Assembly (NCBI RefSeq): GCF_019458025.1
Contig: NZ_JAHZUY010000004.1
Location: 81,662 to 145,661 of the forward strand
DNA length: 64,000 nucleotides
Direction of reading: 5' to 3'
DNA from: Caldovatus aquaticus
GTDB lineage: Bacteria; Pseudomonadota; Alphaproteobacteria; Acetobacterales; Acetobacteraceae
Shown piece after piece: positions 49,538 to 60,840 of the stretch. The notes beneath the pieces are model-generated. The model was not told the origin of the DNA and did not search any database. It saw only the letters and a program-made list of their open reading frames with translations. Every line of letters starts with the position of its first letter. The first letter of the stretch is position 1. The position numbers and the translations under genes were made by a program.

Positions 49538-49995
49538 GGCGGCGGGATCCAGTCCGGGCTGAGCTTGGCGACGCGGCGGTTGTGCCGGCCGCCCTCGTAG
49601 GGCGTGGCGAGGAAGGTGCGCAGCGCCTCGAGCGCCACCTCCGGCCCGATCAGCCGGGCGCCAAAGGCGATCACGTTGGCGTCGTTGTGCGCGCGGGTCA
49701 GCCGCGCCGAGGTCACGTCGTGCACCACGGCGCAGCGGATGGCGGGGTCGCGGTTGGCGGCGATGGCGATGCCGATGCCGGTGCCGCAGACCAGCACGCC
49801 GAAGCGGGCGAGGCCCTCCTTGACCGCGGCGCAGACGGCGCGGGCGAAGTCCGGGTAGTCCACGCTCTCCTCGTCGTCGGTGCCGAGGTCGAGCACGGGG
49901 TGGCCGGCGGCGCGCAGCGCATCGCGCAGCACGGTCTTCAGGCCGACGCCGGCGTGGTCGGCGCCGAGGGCGATCGGGGTGTCGGCGGGCGTCAT
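49534..49995 (-). CDS. rpiB: Ribose 5-phosphate isomerase B
   Basis: A 153-residue isomerase of the RpiB/LacAB family interconverting ribose and ribulose 5-phosphates. GADHAG near residues 11-16, the catalytic Cys in [17 protein letters not shown] near 68-85, and [20 protein letters not shown] are present. The start was placed at MTPADTPIA with GGAGG upstream. It is the first gene of the rpiB-glyA-nrdR-rib operon and supplies ribulose 5-phosphate, the substrate of the RibB domain, a plausible metabolic link. The 270 bp upstream, shared with divergent metY, must hold both promoters; I see no clear hexamers there. Confidence 0.95.
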   Translation of the reverse strand: MTPADTPIALGADHAGVGLKTVLRDALRAAGHPVLDLGTDDEESVDYPDFARAVCAAVKEGLARFGVLVCGTGIGIAIAANRDPAIRCAVVHDVTSARLTRAHNDANVIAFGARLIGPEVALEALRTFLATPYEGGRHNRRVAKLSPDWIPPP

Positions 49996-50265
49996 CGGGG
50001 GCCTCCTACCATGCCGCGGGGAAAGGAGAAACGTGGGCCCCGGCCCTCCGGTGGCCGACCGTTGCGCAAGCGGCCGCGACTCGGGCCGCCGCGGGGGAGC
50101 GAAACCTTTCGCCCGCCCCCGGCCGGCGGAGGCGGACCTGCCCGCCGCGGCGCGACGCGGGGAAGCCCCTTCGCGCCGGGCCCGCCCGGCCGTGGCAGAC
50201 TGGCCGAAGCGCGCGCGGCGGCGTAGGGTCCGCGCGACCGTCGCCCCGCACAGGAGCCGAGCCGC

Positions 50266-52607
<2,342 letters not shown>

Positions 52608-52690
52608 GCCGAGGCGCCGAGGCCGGGCGGGCCAGGCATGGCGGCGGGGCGACACTCCCGGGCCCCCGCGTCCGGCGGGCCCGGGGCGCG

Positions 52691-53605
52691 ATGAGCGGCG
52701 CGGCGGACACGGCGCGCCCAGGCCTGCGCGGGATGGCGAGCCCGCGCCTCGCCGCGCGCCTTGCCGCTTGGCGTCGGCGCCTTCCGGAGCGCCTGGACGG
52801 CGCGGCGGCGCGCTGGTCGCTTGCCATCGAGGGGCCGCTCGCCGCGGGCGAGACGGCGGCGCAGCTCTTCGCCGTGCGCCGCCCGGACGGCGCCCCCGCG
52901 GTGCTGAAGCTCGCCCCGCCCGGCCAGGGGCTGGAGGCGGAGGCGGCGGCGCTCGCCGGATTCGCCGGCCGGGGTGCGGCCCGGCTGCTCGCGGCCGATC
53001 CGGGCCTCGGCGCCCTGCTCCTCGAGCGGCTCGAGCCTGGCACCCCGCTCCGCCGGCTTGCGGCGCGCGACCCGGACGCCGCCATCCTCGCCGCCGCCTC
53101 CGTCATGCGCGCCCTGCGCCGCCCGCCGCCCGCCGGCGCGGTGCTCACCGACGCCGCCGGCTGGGTGCGAGCGCTGGAACGCGCCAGGGACGCCCCCGGC
53201 CCGCTGCCGCGGGCGATGCTCGCGCGCGCGGCGGCGCTGATGCGCGCGCTCGCCGCCAGCGCGCCGCCGCCGGTCCTGCTGCATGGCGACCTGCACGCCG
53301 GCAACATCCTCAGCGACGGCGCGCAGGGCTGGCGCGCCGTTGATCCCAAGGGCCTGATCGGCGATCCCGCCTTCGAGGCCGCCGCCTTCCTGCGCGACCC
53401 GCCGGGCCCCGCCCCTGCCGCCGCGGACATGGCGCGCCGCATCGCCCTGCTCGCCGAGGCGGCCGGCCTGTCGCGCGAGCGGACCGCCGGCTGGGGCTAT
53501 GCCGGCGCCGCCCTTGCCGCGGCCTGGGCGGTGGAGGACGGCTCCGACCCCGCGCCCTGGTGCGCCGTCGCCGCCGCCATCGCCCCGGCGCTTGCGCCCG
53601 CCTGA
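52691..53605 (+). CDS. APH-family small-molecule kinase (streptomycin/hydroxyurea phosphotransferase-like)
   Basis: A 304-residue protein matching aminoglycoside/hydroxyurea antibiotic-resistance kinases. The catalytic loop is HGDLHAGN with Asp200, and the metal-binding motif is DPKGLIGDPAFE with Asp218. The N-terminal lobe has the expected AVLKLAPP with the ATP-binding Lys. Chromosomal members are widespread and many have unknown metabolic substrates, so resistance should not be assumed. Its last 109 bp overlap the end of the convergent hydrolase gene. Confidence 0.88.
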   Translation: MSGAADTARPGLRGMASPRLAARLAAWRRRLPERLDGAAARWSLAIEGPLAAGETAAQLFAVRRPDGAPAVLKLAPPGQGLEAEAAALAGFAGRGAARLLAADPGLGALLLERLEPGTPLRRLAARDPDAAILAAASVMRALRRPPPAGAVLTDAAGWVRALERARDAPGPLPRAMLARAAALMRALAASAPPPVLLHGDLHAGNILSDGAQGWRAVDPKGLIGDPAFEAAAFLRDPPGPAPAAADMARRIALLAEAAGLSRERTAGWGYAGAALAAAWAVEDGSDPAPWCAVAAAIAPALAPA

Positions 53606-54615
53606 CCCGCCGCCGCGGCTTCGGCCGCCCCCTCGAAGAAGGCGACCAGCGCCCGGGTCTGCATCGGATCGCGCCCCAGGCGGACGTCCTCGAAGCCGCA
53701 ATGCCCGCCGCCCGCGGCCAGCACCGGCTGCACGGCGGGGCAGTCCGCCCAGTCCACCGCCTCCAGCGACGCCGCCGGCACGATCGGGTCGTCCGCGGCC
53801 TGCAGCAGCAGGGTCGGCACCCGGATCGCCGGCAGCGCGCGGCCGGGCCGGGTCAGCTCGACATAGGTCGCATAGCTCGGAAAGCCGAAGCGCGGCGCCG
53901 AGACCATCGCCTCGAACTCCCGCACCGAGCGCGCCGCCGCCGCCGCCACGCGCAGCCCGGCGTCGAGATCGCGCGCCCGCGCCACCGCCAGCACCTCGCG
54001 CCGGTAGAGCGCAAGCAGCAGCGGCCCGAACAGCCGATGCGCCTCCATCGCCGCGTGCGCCGCCGCCGGATCGAGCGGTGCGCTGATCGCCGCGCCGGCG
54101 AGGAGGCGCGGCATCCCCTCCTCCTCCGCATGGCGGCCGAGCAGGTTCAGCACCAGCCCCCCGCCGAGCGACCATCCCGCGACCGCGACGCCCGCCTCCG
54201 TGAGCGCGGGCGGCAGCGCGCGCAGCACATCGCGCAGGTCCTCGGCGCGGCCGATGTGGTAATGGCTCGTGCTGCGCGGACCGGAGAGGGCGTTGCCGCG
54301 CAGGTTGAGCCGCAGCACCGGGAAGCCGCGCTCGATCAGGGCGCGCGCAGCGGCGCGCAGGCAGGGGTCGTTCTCGGTGCCGACCAGGCCGTGGACGAGC
54401 AGCGCCAGCGGCCGGCGGCGCTCCGGCGCGCCTTCCGCCGCCGGGAGGTGCAGGCTGGCGGCGAGCTGGTCGCCATCCGGCAGCGGGATCCGGAGCCGGT
54501 GGCCCGGCCGCGGCAGGGCCGGCCGGATCGGCCAGGCGACGCCGCGCAGGGTCTGGAGCGTGCCGCCGAGGAAGGGCGGCCGGGGAACGAAACGGTGGCG
54601 CAGGGGGCGGGGCAT
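53497..54615 (-). CDS. Alpha/beta hydrolase of the YheT type
   Basis: A 372-residue hydrolase. It has the YheT-style N-terminus (RPPFLGGTLQTLRG), the oxyanion region LLVHGLVGTENDPCLRAAA, the nucleophile Ser149 in AGWSLGGGL, Asp in AADDPIVPA and His in GGGHCGFED. Typical relatives end soon after the MQTRALVAFFEGA segment; here about 45 extra Ala-rich residues follow and run 109 bp into the convergent kinase gene, so the natural stop may have been lost. The start at MPRPLRHRF was chosen because upstream sequence is unrelated. Substrate unknown. Confidence 0.85.
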   Translation of the reverse strand: MPRPLRHRFVPRPPFLGGTLQTLRGVAWPIRPALPRPGHRLRIPLPDGDQLAASLHLPAAEGAPERRRPLALLVHGLVGTENDPCLRAAARALIERGFPVLRLNLRGNALSGPRSTSHYHIGRAEDLRDVLRALPPALTEAGVAVAGWSLGGGLVLNLLGRHAEEEGMPRLLAGAAISAPLDPAAAHAAMEAHRLFGPLLLALYRREVLAVARARDLDAGLRVAAAAARSVREFEAMVSAPRFGFPSYATYVELTRPGRALPAIRVPTLLLQAADDPIVPAASLEAVDWADCPAVQPVLAAGGGHCGFEDVRLGRDPMQTRALVAFFEGAAEAAAAGQAGASAGAMAAATAHQGAGSEPSSTAQAAARAAPA

Positions 54616-54937
54616 GATGCCCGCTGCAACGCGCCGGCCCGCGCACGGTTGGCGCGCCGCCTGGCGGCCCGCGGCCAGGACCGGATGCATCCGCCGCCGG
54701 CCCGCCCGGATGGCTCGGGCCTGCCCGCTGGTGGCGCGGATGCGCGCTCCCGGCCGCTTCCCGTTGCCCGCGATCGCCTCCAGGGCCCGTCCTTCCCCGT
54801 GCCGTGCCCGCGGCAGCAGCCCCCGCCTGCCATCGGCGGAGCCGCTCCGCGCTCCCGCCTGTTTCCAGCCCTCCGCGACCGGCTCTAGGCTTGCCGCCGA
54901 CCCCGCGCCGGGGCGAGAGGAATTTGGGAGCCATGCC
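54616..54937. other. Divergent intergenic region before the aminotransferase
   Basis: No gene is visible in these 322 bp. TTTCCA at 54862-54867 and CTAGGC at 54885-54890 are 17 bp apart and could be a promoter of the downstream plus-strand gene; the CTAG-type -10 recalls hupB and coxG. The upstream half presumably serves the divergent hydrolase; no site is obvious. Confidence 0.3.
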
Positions 54938-56242
54938 ATGAGTGGGATCACGCGCAGCGAGGCGGAGCTCGCGCTGGCGGAGCGGGCGCGCCGCGTGCTG
55001 CCGGCGGGCGGCTTCGGCAACGTCTCCTTCGACATCGTCGTCCGCGAGGGCCGCGGCAGCCGGGTCTGGGACGTGAGCGGCAACGAGTACGTGGACTACC
55101 TGCTCGGCTCCGGCCCGATGTTCGTCGGCCACGCCCACCCGGAGGTGGTCGCCGCGGTGCAGGAGCAGCTCCCCAAGGGGTTCACCTTCTTCGCCAACAA
55201 CGAGCCCGGCATCGTGCTGGCGGAGAGGATCGTCGAGGCCGTCCCCTGCGCCGAGCAGCTCCGCTACGTCTCCACCGGCACCGAGGCCGACCTCTACGCG
55301 ATGCGCGCCGCCCGCGCCTTCCGCGGGCGCGAGAAGATCGTGAAGTTCGAGGGCGGCTACCACGGCATGAGCGACTACTCGCTGATGAGCCTCGCCCCGA
55401 AGCGCCCGGCCAATTTCCCCCGTCCGGTGCCGGATTCCGCCGGCATCCCGCGCAGCGTCGAGGACGAGGTGCTGATCGCCCCCTTCAACGACGTCGCGGC
55501 GGTGGAGCGCCTGATCGAATCGCGCCACGACGAGATCGCCGGCGTGATCGTCGAGCCTTTCCAGCGCCTGCTGCCGCCCACGCCCGGCTTCCTGCAGGGC
55601 CTGCGCGCGATCACCGCGCGCTTCGGCATCCCGCTGATCTTCGACGAGGTCGTCACGGGCTTCCGCTTCGCCTGGGGCGGCGCGCAGGAGTACTACGGCG
55701 TGGTGCCGGACCTCTGCACCCTCGGCAAGATCATCGGCGGCGGCTTCCCGCTCGCGGCGATCGCCGGGCGTGCCGAAATCATGGCCCACTTCGACCGGTC
55801 GCGCGTCGGCGAGGACCGCTTCCTGTTCCAGGTCGGCACGCTCTCCGGCAACCCGGTCGCCGCGGTCGCTGGCCTCGCCACGCTCGACATCCTGCGCCGC
55901 CCGGGCGCCTACGAGCGCGTCTTCGCCACCGGCCGCGCGCTGATGGAGGGCTTCGCGCGGATCCTGCGCGAGGCGGGCGTACCGGGCCAGGTGGTGGGCG
56001 AGCCGCCGCTGTTCGACGTGTTCTTCGCCGAGGAGGAGATCCGGGACTACCGCGCCACGCTGCGCGCCGACGCGGCGAAGCAGCGCCACGTCAACGCGAC
56101 GCTCCGCGCACGCGGCGTGCTGAAGGGCGACAGCAAGTTCTACGTCTCCCTCGCGCACGACGAGCGCGACGTGGCGCAGACGCTGGACGCCTTCCGCCAC
56201 GCCATCGCCACCCTGCCCGGCGAGCGGGCCGCGGCGGAGTGA
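54938..56242 (+). CDS. Class III aminotransferase (glutamate-1-semialdehyde aminomutase-like)
   Basis: A 434-residue fold-type I PLP enzyme. It has LLGSGPMFVGHAHPEVVAAV near residues 54-73, STGTEADLYAMRAARAFRGR near 109-128, the GGYHG loop, FDEVVTGFRFAWGGAQ with the PLP-contacting Asp, and Lys264 in LGKIIGGGFPLAAI. Overall it resembles GSA aminomutase and beta-amino-acid transaminases. hemL proper is normally about 430 residues too, but sequence features such as FFANNEPGIVLAERI fit the broader family of beta-transaminases, so the substrate is left open. GGGAG precedes the ATG. Confidence 0.88.
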   Translation: MSGITRSEAELALAERARRVLPAGGFGNVSFDIVVREGRGSRVWDVSGNEYVDYLLGSGPMFVGHAHPEVVAAVQEQLPKGFTFFANNEPGIVLAERIVEAVPCAEQLRYVSTGTEADLYAMRAARAFRGREKIVKFEGGYHGMSDYSLMSLAPKRPANFPRPVPDSAGIPRSVEDEVLIAPFNDVAAVERLIESRHDEIAGVIVEPFQRLLPPTPGFLQGLRAITARFGIPLIFDEVVTGFRFAWGGAQEYYGVVPDLCTLGKIIGGGFPLAAIAGRAEIMAHFDRSRVGEDRFLFQVGTLSGNPVAAVAGLATLDILRRPGAYERVFATGRALMEGFARILREAGVPGQVVGEPPLFDVFFAEEEIRDYRATLRADAAKQRHVNATLRARGVLKGDSKFYVSLAHDERDVAQTLDAFRHAIATLPGERAAAE

Positions 56243-56325
56243 GGCGCGGGCAAGAGGGCGCTTGACCGCCCCCCGCCCGGCGGCCGCGGCGTTGACCGCG
56301 CGACCGGCCGGGGAGAGAAACCCGC

Positions 56326-56858
56326 ATGCCGCCCCCGCATCGCCGCCCGCTGCCGGGAAGCGCCGCCGTCGCGCTCGCGGCGGCGAACCCGTCCGCCCGG
56401 GCGCTGCCGGCAGGCGGCGCGGCAGGTGCGGACCGGCCGCGCCGCCACGATCGCCGTCCCTGCCGCGCCCGGCGCCGCGCTGGACGCGCTCGCGTGCTTC
56501 CTCGCCCGGGCGATAGGCCCCACGCCCGGCCGCAGCGTGGTGGAAGAGAACGTCAGCGGCGGCAGCGGCCGGATCAGCCTGCAACGCGTGATACGCGCGG
56601 AGGCGGACGGGTACACGCCGATCCTCGGCACAGCGGTTCACCGTGCTCGCTCCGTCGCGCACGCCGGAAGCGATCATCAACCGGATGCACGCCGCGCTCA
56701 CCGAGAGGGCGCCGTTTGCCGCAGGCGCGCACGGTGTAAGTCCGCGCCGGCGTCGAGCCGCTGACCTCGCCTTCTCCCGCCGCCTGCCGCGAGTTCCCCG
56801 CCGCGGAGATCAGCCGTTGGGGCGTGATCGCGCGCAAGGTCGGGGCCAGGGCAGGCCG
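56326..56858 (+). pseudogene. Decayed TctC/Bug solute-binding protein gene
   Basis: Pieces of a TctC-type protein appear in order but in different frames. A signal-peptide-like start from the ATG at 56326 comes first. Next is RAATIAVPAAPGAALDALA through SVVEENVSGGSG and ADGYTPILG (56438-56635), matching residues about 30-100 of the intact gene at 31581. Then, in another frame, LAPSRTPEAIINRMHAALTE (56646-56705), and in a third frame REFPAAEISRWGVIARKVGA (near 56791-56850), the usual C-terminus. About 150 central residues are missing. At least two frameshifts and one internal deletion make it non-functional. Confidence 0.75.
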
Positions 56859-57110
56859 AGGGGCGGCGGGCTGCGCGGCTATCGCGCACCGCGTGCCCGC
56901 CAGGTCGGCCGATCCGTCGGGCGAACTGCCGCCCGAGCGGGCACAGGCGCCTCCGAGGGGGCCGCGGACGGCGCCGCCGATCCGGGAACGCGAAACCGCC
57001 CGCCGGGCAGCAGGGAGGAGCCGTTGCCGCGCTTCCCCGAACCGAGCGAACGCGCGGCGCATCATGTCGATCGCCCCGGCCCTGTCACCCCGGATCCCTC
57101 TCACACCGGA

Positions 57111-58388
57111 TTAAAGGGCGAAGCGCAAACGCACCTGGAAAAGGTTCCGGTAATACTCCTCGGCGCCGCCCTTGGCCTCGATCCGGGTCAGGAATTGATA
57201 GCTCGCGCTCAGCGACATGTTCCGGTTGATCAGCCAGCGGCCCGAAAGGATCGTGTACATATCGGTCGCACGCAGGTGCGTTTCGTACTCCCGGCGATCA
57301 AATCCGAGTTCGGCCCCGAGGATCACGTTGCGCAGCAGCTCGTGGTCCACCCGGAGCTGGGCCAGCGAGCGGGTGTAGCTGACCTGGCTGAGGGCGATCG
57401 ATTCCTCCACGGTCCGGCGCACCCCGAAGGTGACGGTGGTGAGCAGGGTCGGCGTCCAGATGACCTCGCCTTCGAGGGCCAGGCCCTCGAGATTCTTGAT
57501 CTGCGGCGAATCGTAGTTGCGCTGGCGATAGCCGATCCCGAAGCGGGCCTGCCAGACGCCGTCGAAATCGTACTGGAACCCCGTCAGGATCTCCCAGGTG
57601 AAACTGTCGCGGCCCCGCGAGATCGCGTCGTCGTAGCGGATCTCCTGGATGCGGCCGATCAGCGTGACGAGCCGCCCCGGCGCCAGGGCGTAGCCGCTGC
57701 CGAGGGCGGCGAGCCAGGTCTTGTGGTCGTTCTGGGACAGCGGCGCGACCCGGTTGCCGAACGACACGTCCTCGAACTGGTAGATCCGGTAGTTGAGGAG
57801 GCCGGTCAGGAAAAGCCTGTTGAGCCTTGCGTTTCCGCTGACCTGGAACTCGTCCACGTCGTAGGGCGCCGGGCGGGAAAGGCCCGCCTGCTGGATGTCC
57901 ACGCTGAAGACGTCCAGGTGCTGGCGCAGGTGATTGTAGCGGGCCTCGACGCTCGAACTGCCTCCGATGTCCAGCCGCCCGAAGGCGCCGACGGACCAGT
58001 CGCGCCAGTCGAGGATCGTTTGCGAGAAATGGCGCACTTCCGAATAGCTCGCCGTGACGCCGACACCGTGGCGGGTCCAATCGCTCCGCAGGCCCGCGTC
58101 GAGGCTCCAGGCGCCGAAGCCGTCGCCGGTTCGGTCGCGGCGGGTGGCGAAGACGTTGTCGTTGTAACTGAGCCCCGCCTCGGCCGCAGCATCGAGCCGG
58201 AACGCGCCGGCGCGGACGCCGAGCGGGTCGAACTCGGGCCGCGGGCGCGTCTGCACGGTGACGCCGCGCGCCGTGGATTCCGGCGGGAAGGTCTGGGCCA
58301 GCGCAGGAAGTCCCGCCACGCCGGCGAGCAGGAGCAGGCCGCGCGCTGCCGCGCCCATGGGCGCGAAAGATTCACGGAAGCGGAACAC
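57111..58388 (-). CDS. Outer-membrane beta-barrel protein (BBP2-type, PF10082-like)
   Basis: A 425-residue protein with a signal peptide (cleavage near LPALA-QTF) and, after about residue 65, a series of amphipathic beta-strands such as AGLSYNDNVFA, SVEARYNHLRQ, ARFGIGYRQRNYDS, ending in FQVRLRFAL as outer-membrane barrels do. AAEAGLSYNDNVF is a signature of the putative porin family often found in exopolysaccharide loci of alphaproteobacteria. Its stop is TAA, rare in this window. It is divergent from the type I secretion genes, across a 161-bp region that is AT-richer than its surroundings and probably holds both promoters. Confidence 0.85.
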   Translation of the reverse strand: MFRFRESFAPMGAAARGLLLLAGVAGLPALAQTFPPESTARGVTVQTRPRPEFDPLGVRAGAFRLDAAAEAGLSYNDNVFATRRDRTGDGFGAWSLDAGLRSDWTRHGVGVTASYSEVRHFSQTILDWRDWSVGAFGRLDIGGSSSVEARYNHLRQHLDVFSVDIQQAGLSRPAPYDVDEFQVSGNARLNRLFLTGLLNYRIYQFEDVSFGNRVAPLSQNDHKTWLAALGSGYALAPGRLVTLIGRIQEIRYDDAISRGRDSFTWEILTGFQYDFDGVWQARFGIGYRQRNYDSPQIKNLEGLALEGEVIWTPTLLTTVTFGVRRTVEESIALSQVSYTRSLAQLRVDHELLRNVILGAELGFDRREYETHLRATDMYTILSGRWLINRNMSLSASYQFLTRIEAKGGAEEYYRNLFQVRLRFAL

Positions 58389-58549
58389 CTGACGACTCCC
58401 GGTGCGGAACCCCGGGTTGTTGTGCTACCACGCATCGGCAAGGCCGGTCATCTTCGGAATGAAGCCGGCTTTCCTCGCTTATTGCGTGGAGGTGCGCGGT
58501 CCGCGCGCTTCGACGTTTTCTTCATCGTATTTCGCAATAGGTAGGCGCG

Positions 58550-59044
58550 ATGATGTCGTCTGCAGAAGCATTGCGGCTGGGCTCCATTGGAGGCGCGCCT
58601 TCCCGCGCCGGGGCGGCTGACGCCTCTCCCGGCCCCGATCCCGCCCTTCCCCGCCTCGCCGCCTTCCGCTCGGGCGACGGCGGCGGCGGCGAGGACCGGC
58701 GTCTCTCCGACCTGCTGGCCTACGCCCTCGCCGTCGAGGCGCACGAGGCCGCCCTCGCCGCGGCCAGGCCCCCCGCCCCGTTGACGCCCGAGGCGATCAG
58801 GCGCCTGCGCGACCAGGCGGCACGGCAGCTCCACGACCATGCCTTCCGCTTCCTCCACAACCGGGTCGAGGAGATCCGCGCCGAGGCGATCGCCGAGCAT
58901 CTCGGCCGCCATCCGCGGCCGCCCGGCCTCCCCAGGCTCGTCCTCGCCAACCTGATCGCCCTGGCCCTCGCCGCCCTGGCCGCGGCCTGGCTGCAGGGGC
59001 ATCCCGAAACGCTGGCCGGGCTGCTCGCGGCGTTCGGAGGCTGA
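58550..59044 (+). CDS. Hypothetical protein with C-terminal transmembrane helix
   Basis: A 164-residue protein that I do not recognise. Residues 1-45 are low complexity (Gly/Ala/Pro). Residues 50-120 are helical and charged, with a run of His (RQLHDHAFRFLHNRVEEIR). One predicted transmembrane helix lies at about 129-148 (LVLANLIALALAALAAAW), and a short tail follows. It starts at the second of nothing better than ATG-ATG and ends 8 nt before the secretion ABC gene, so it is the first gene of that operon and likely a membrane-tethered accessory of the exporter. Confidence 0.65.
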   Translation: MMSSAEALRLGSIGGAPSRAGAADASPGPDPALPRLAAFRSGDGGGGEDRRLSDLLAYALAVEAHEAALAAARPPAPLTPEAIRRLRDQAARQLHDHAFRFLHNRVEEIRAEAIAEHLGRHPRPPGLPRLVLANLIALALAALAAAWLQGHPETLAGLLAAFGG

Positions 59045-59052
59045 GGCGAACG

Positions 59053-60840
59053 ATGTTCTTCGGCAACCGTGCCCAGAGCCTCGCCGGCCTGACCGGCGAA
59101 CGCGCGGCCGAGACGCCGCTGGTCCGCGCGCTCGGCGCCTGCAGGCGGCAATTCTGGGCGGTCGGGCTGTTCAGCGGGGTGGTGAACCTGCTCCAGCTCA
59201 CCGTCTCGATCTACATGATGCAGGTGTTCGACCGGGTGCTCTCGACCCGCAGCACGGACACGCTGCTCTACCTCACCCTGATCGCGGTCGCGGCGATCGG
59301 CCTGCTGGCGCTGCTCGAGGCGGCGCGCGGCAAGGTGATGCACCGCGTCGCCGCCTGGGTCGAGCACCGGGTGGCCCCGGAGGGCTTCGTCCGCGCGGTC
59401 GAGAGCCAGCTCCGCGGCCGGCCCTACCGGATGGAGGCGCTGCGCGACCTCGCCGTCTGCCGCAACTACCTCGGTTCGCCCGGCGCGCTCTCGCTCTACG
59501 ACGTGCCCTGGGTGCCGGTCTATCTCCTGGCGATCTTCGCCCTGCACCCGGTGATGGGCTGGATCGCGGTCGGCGGGGCGGCGCTGCTGTTCGTCCTGAC
59601 CGTCCTGAACGAGATCGCCACCGCGAACCTGCTGCGCCAGGCCAGCACCGCGGCCATGGCGAGCCAGCGCCGGGCCGAGTCCATCGTCCGCAACGCCGAG
59701 GTGATCGACAGCATGGGCATGCTGCCCGCGGTGATGGCCCGCTGGCGCGAGGCGGTCGGCGAGGCCGCCCCCGCCATGGGCGCGGCCTCGGACCGGGCCG
59801 CGGTGCTACTGGCGATCACCAAGTTCATGCGCTTCGCCGTGCAGATCGCGATCCTCGGCGTCGGCGCCTATCTGGTGCTGCGGCAGGAGATCACCGCGGG
59901 CGCCTCGATCGCCGGCTCGATCATCATGGGCCGGGCGCTCGCCCCGGTGGAGATGCTGATCAGCGGCTACAAGCAGCTCGTCCAGGCGCGGCAGAGCTTC
60001 CGCCGGCTCAACGCCTTCCTCTCCCTGCCCCGCCTGCGCCCCCCCGGCCTGCCGCTGCCCGAGCCGACCGGCCGGCTGACCGTGGAGCGCGTCTCCTACG
60101 CCTTCCCGGGCCAGCCGGTGGCGACCATCAAGGGGGTGACCTTCGCGCTCGCCGCCGGCGAGAGCCTCGCCGTGATCGGCCCCTCGGCGGCCGGCAAGAC
60201 CACCCTGATCCGGCTGCTGATCGGCACGCTGCAGCCGACCGCGGGCAACGTCCGCCTCGACGGCGCCGACGTCTACACCTGGATGCGCGAGGATTTCGGC
60301 CGCCATGTCGGCTACCTGCCGCAGGACGTGGAGCTGTTCGACGGCACCGTCTTCCGCAACATCGCCCGCATGGGCGAGGCCGAGCCGGAGGCGGTGTTCG
60401 AGGCCGCACGGCTCGCCGGCTGCCACGAGATGATCCTGCGCCTGCCGCAGGGCTACGACACCGAGATCGGCGATGGCGGCCAGCACCTCTCCGGCGGCCA
60501 GCGCCAGCTCATCGGCCTGGCGCGGGCGATGTTCGGCAACCCGAAGCTGGTCGTCCTCGACGAGCCGAACTCCAACCTCGACGGCGACGCCGAAGCGGCG
60601 CTGCTGCGCGCCCTCGCCGACCTCAAGCGCCGCGGCACCACGGTGGTGCTGGTCTCGCACCGCCCGACCCTGGTGCAGGGCGTGGACAAGGTGCTGCTGC
60701 TGCGCGACGGCGCGGTGGAGATGTTCGGCCCGCGCGCCGAGGTGCTGAAGCGCCTGATGCAGCCCGCCCGCCCGCAGGAGATCCCCGCCGCGCCCTCCCG
60801 GTCCGCACCGGGCCTGGAGGGACAGAGGGCCGCCCGATGA
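59053..60840 (+). CDS. Type I secretion ABC transporter (PrtD family)
   Basis: A 595-residue half-transporter. Six transmembrane helices occupy about residues 30-310, beginning with the PrtD-typical VVNLLQLTVSIYMMQVFDRVLSTRS. The nucleotide-binding domain has Walker A GPSAAGKTT (Lys382), the signature LSGGQ at 479-483, and Walker B VVLDEPN with Asp503 and Glu504, followed by SNLDGDAEAAL. There is no N-terminal C39 peptidase or C39-like domain, which fits exporters of RTX proteins with C-terminal signals. It is coupled to the HlyD gene by an ATGA overlap. Confidence 0.95.
   Translation: MFFGNRAQSLAGLTGERAAETPLVRALGACRRQFWAVGLFSGVVNLLQLTVSIYMMQVFDRVLSTRSTDTLLYLTLIAVAAIGLLALLEAARGKVMHRVAAWVEHRVAPEGFVRAVESQLRGRPYRMEALRDLAVCRNYLGSPGALSLYDVPWVPVYLLAIFALHPVMGWIAVGGAALLFVLTVLNEIATANLLRQASTAAMASQRRAESIVRNAEVIDSMGMLPAVMARWREAVGEAAPAMGAASDRAAVLLAITKFMRFAVQIAILGVGAYLVLRQEITAGASIAGSIIMGRALAPVEMLISGYKQLVQARQSFRRLNAFLSLPRLRPPGLPLPEPTGRLTVERVSYAFPGQPVATIKGVTFALAAGESLAVIGPSAAGKTTLIRLLIGTLQPTAGNVRLDGADVYTWMREDFGRHVGYLPQDVELFDGTVFRNIARMGEAEPEAVFEAARLAGCHEMILRLPQGYDTEIGDGGQHLSGGQRQLIGLARAMFGNPKLVVLDEPNSNLDGDAEAALLRALADLKRRGTTVVLVSHRPTLVQGVDKVLLLRDGAVEMFGPRAEVLKRLMQPARPQEIPAAPSRSAPGLEGQRAAR

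Noticed and set aside
49996..50265. Possible SAM riboswitch upstream of metY
   Set aside because: No SAM-II-like pseudoknot core or SAM-I elements could be found; only GC-rich sequence with a TTGCGCAA palindrome.
52691..53605. Calling the APH-type kinase an antibiotic-resistance gene
   Set aside because: It is a chromosomal gene in an ordinary context with no mobile element next to it; the family is broad and the substrate cannot be read from sequence.
54938..56242. Naming the class III aminotransferase hemL
   Set aside because: The family core fits, but several related beta-transaminases share it, there is no haem-gene operon link beyond hemB 2.3 kb away, and alphaproteobacteria normally make aminolevulinate with HemA (ALA synthase) instead.
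56574..57104. Open frame of 176 residues on the minus strand
   Set aside because: It is antisense to recognisable TctC remnants and has no protein-like features of its own.
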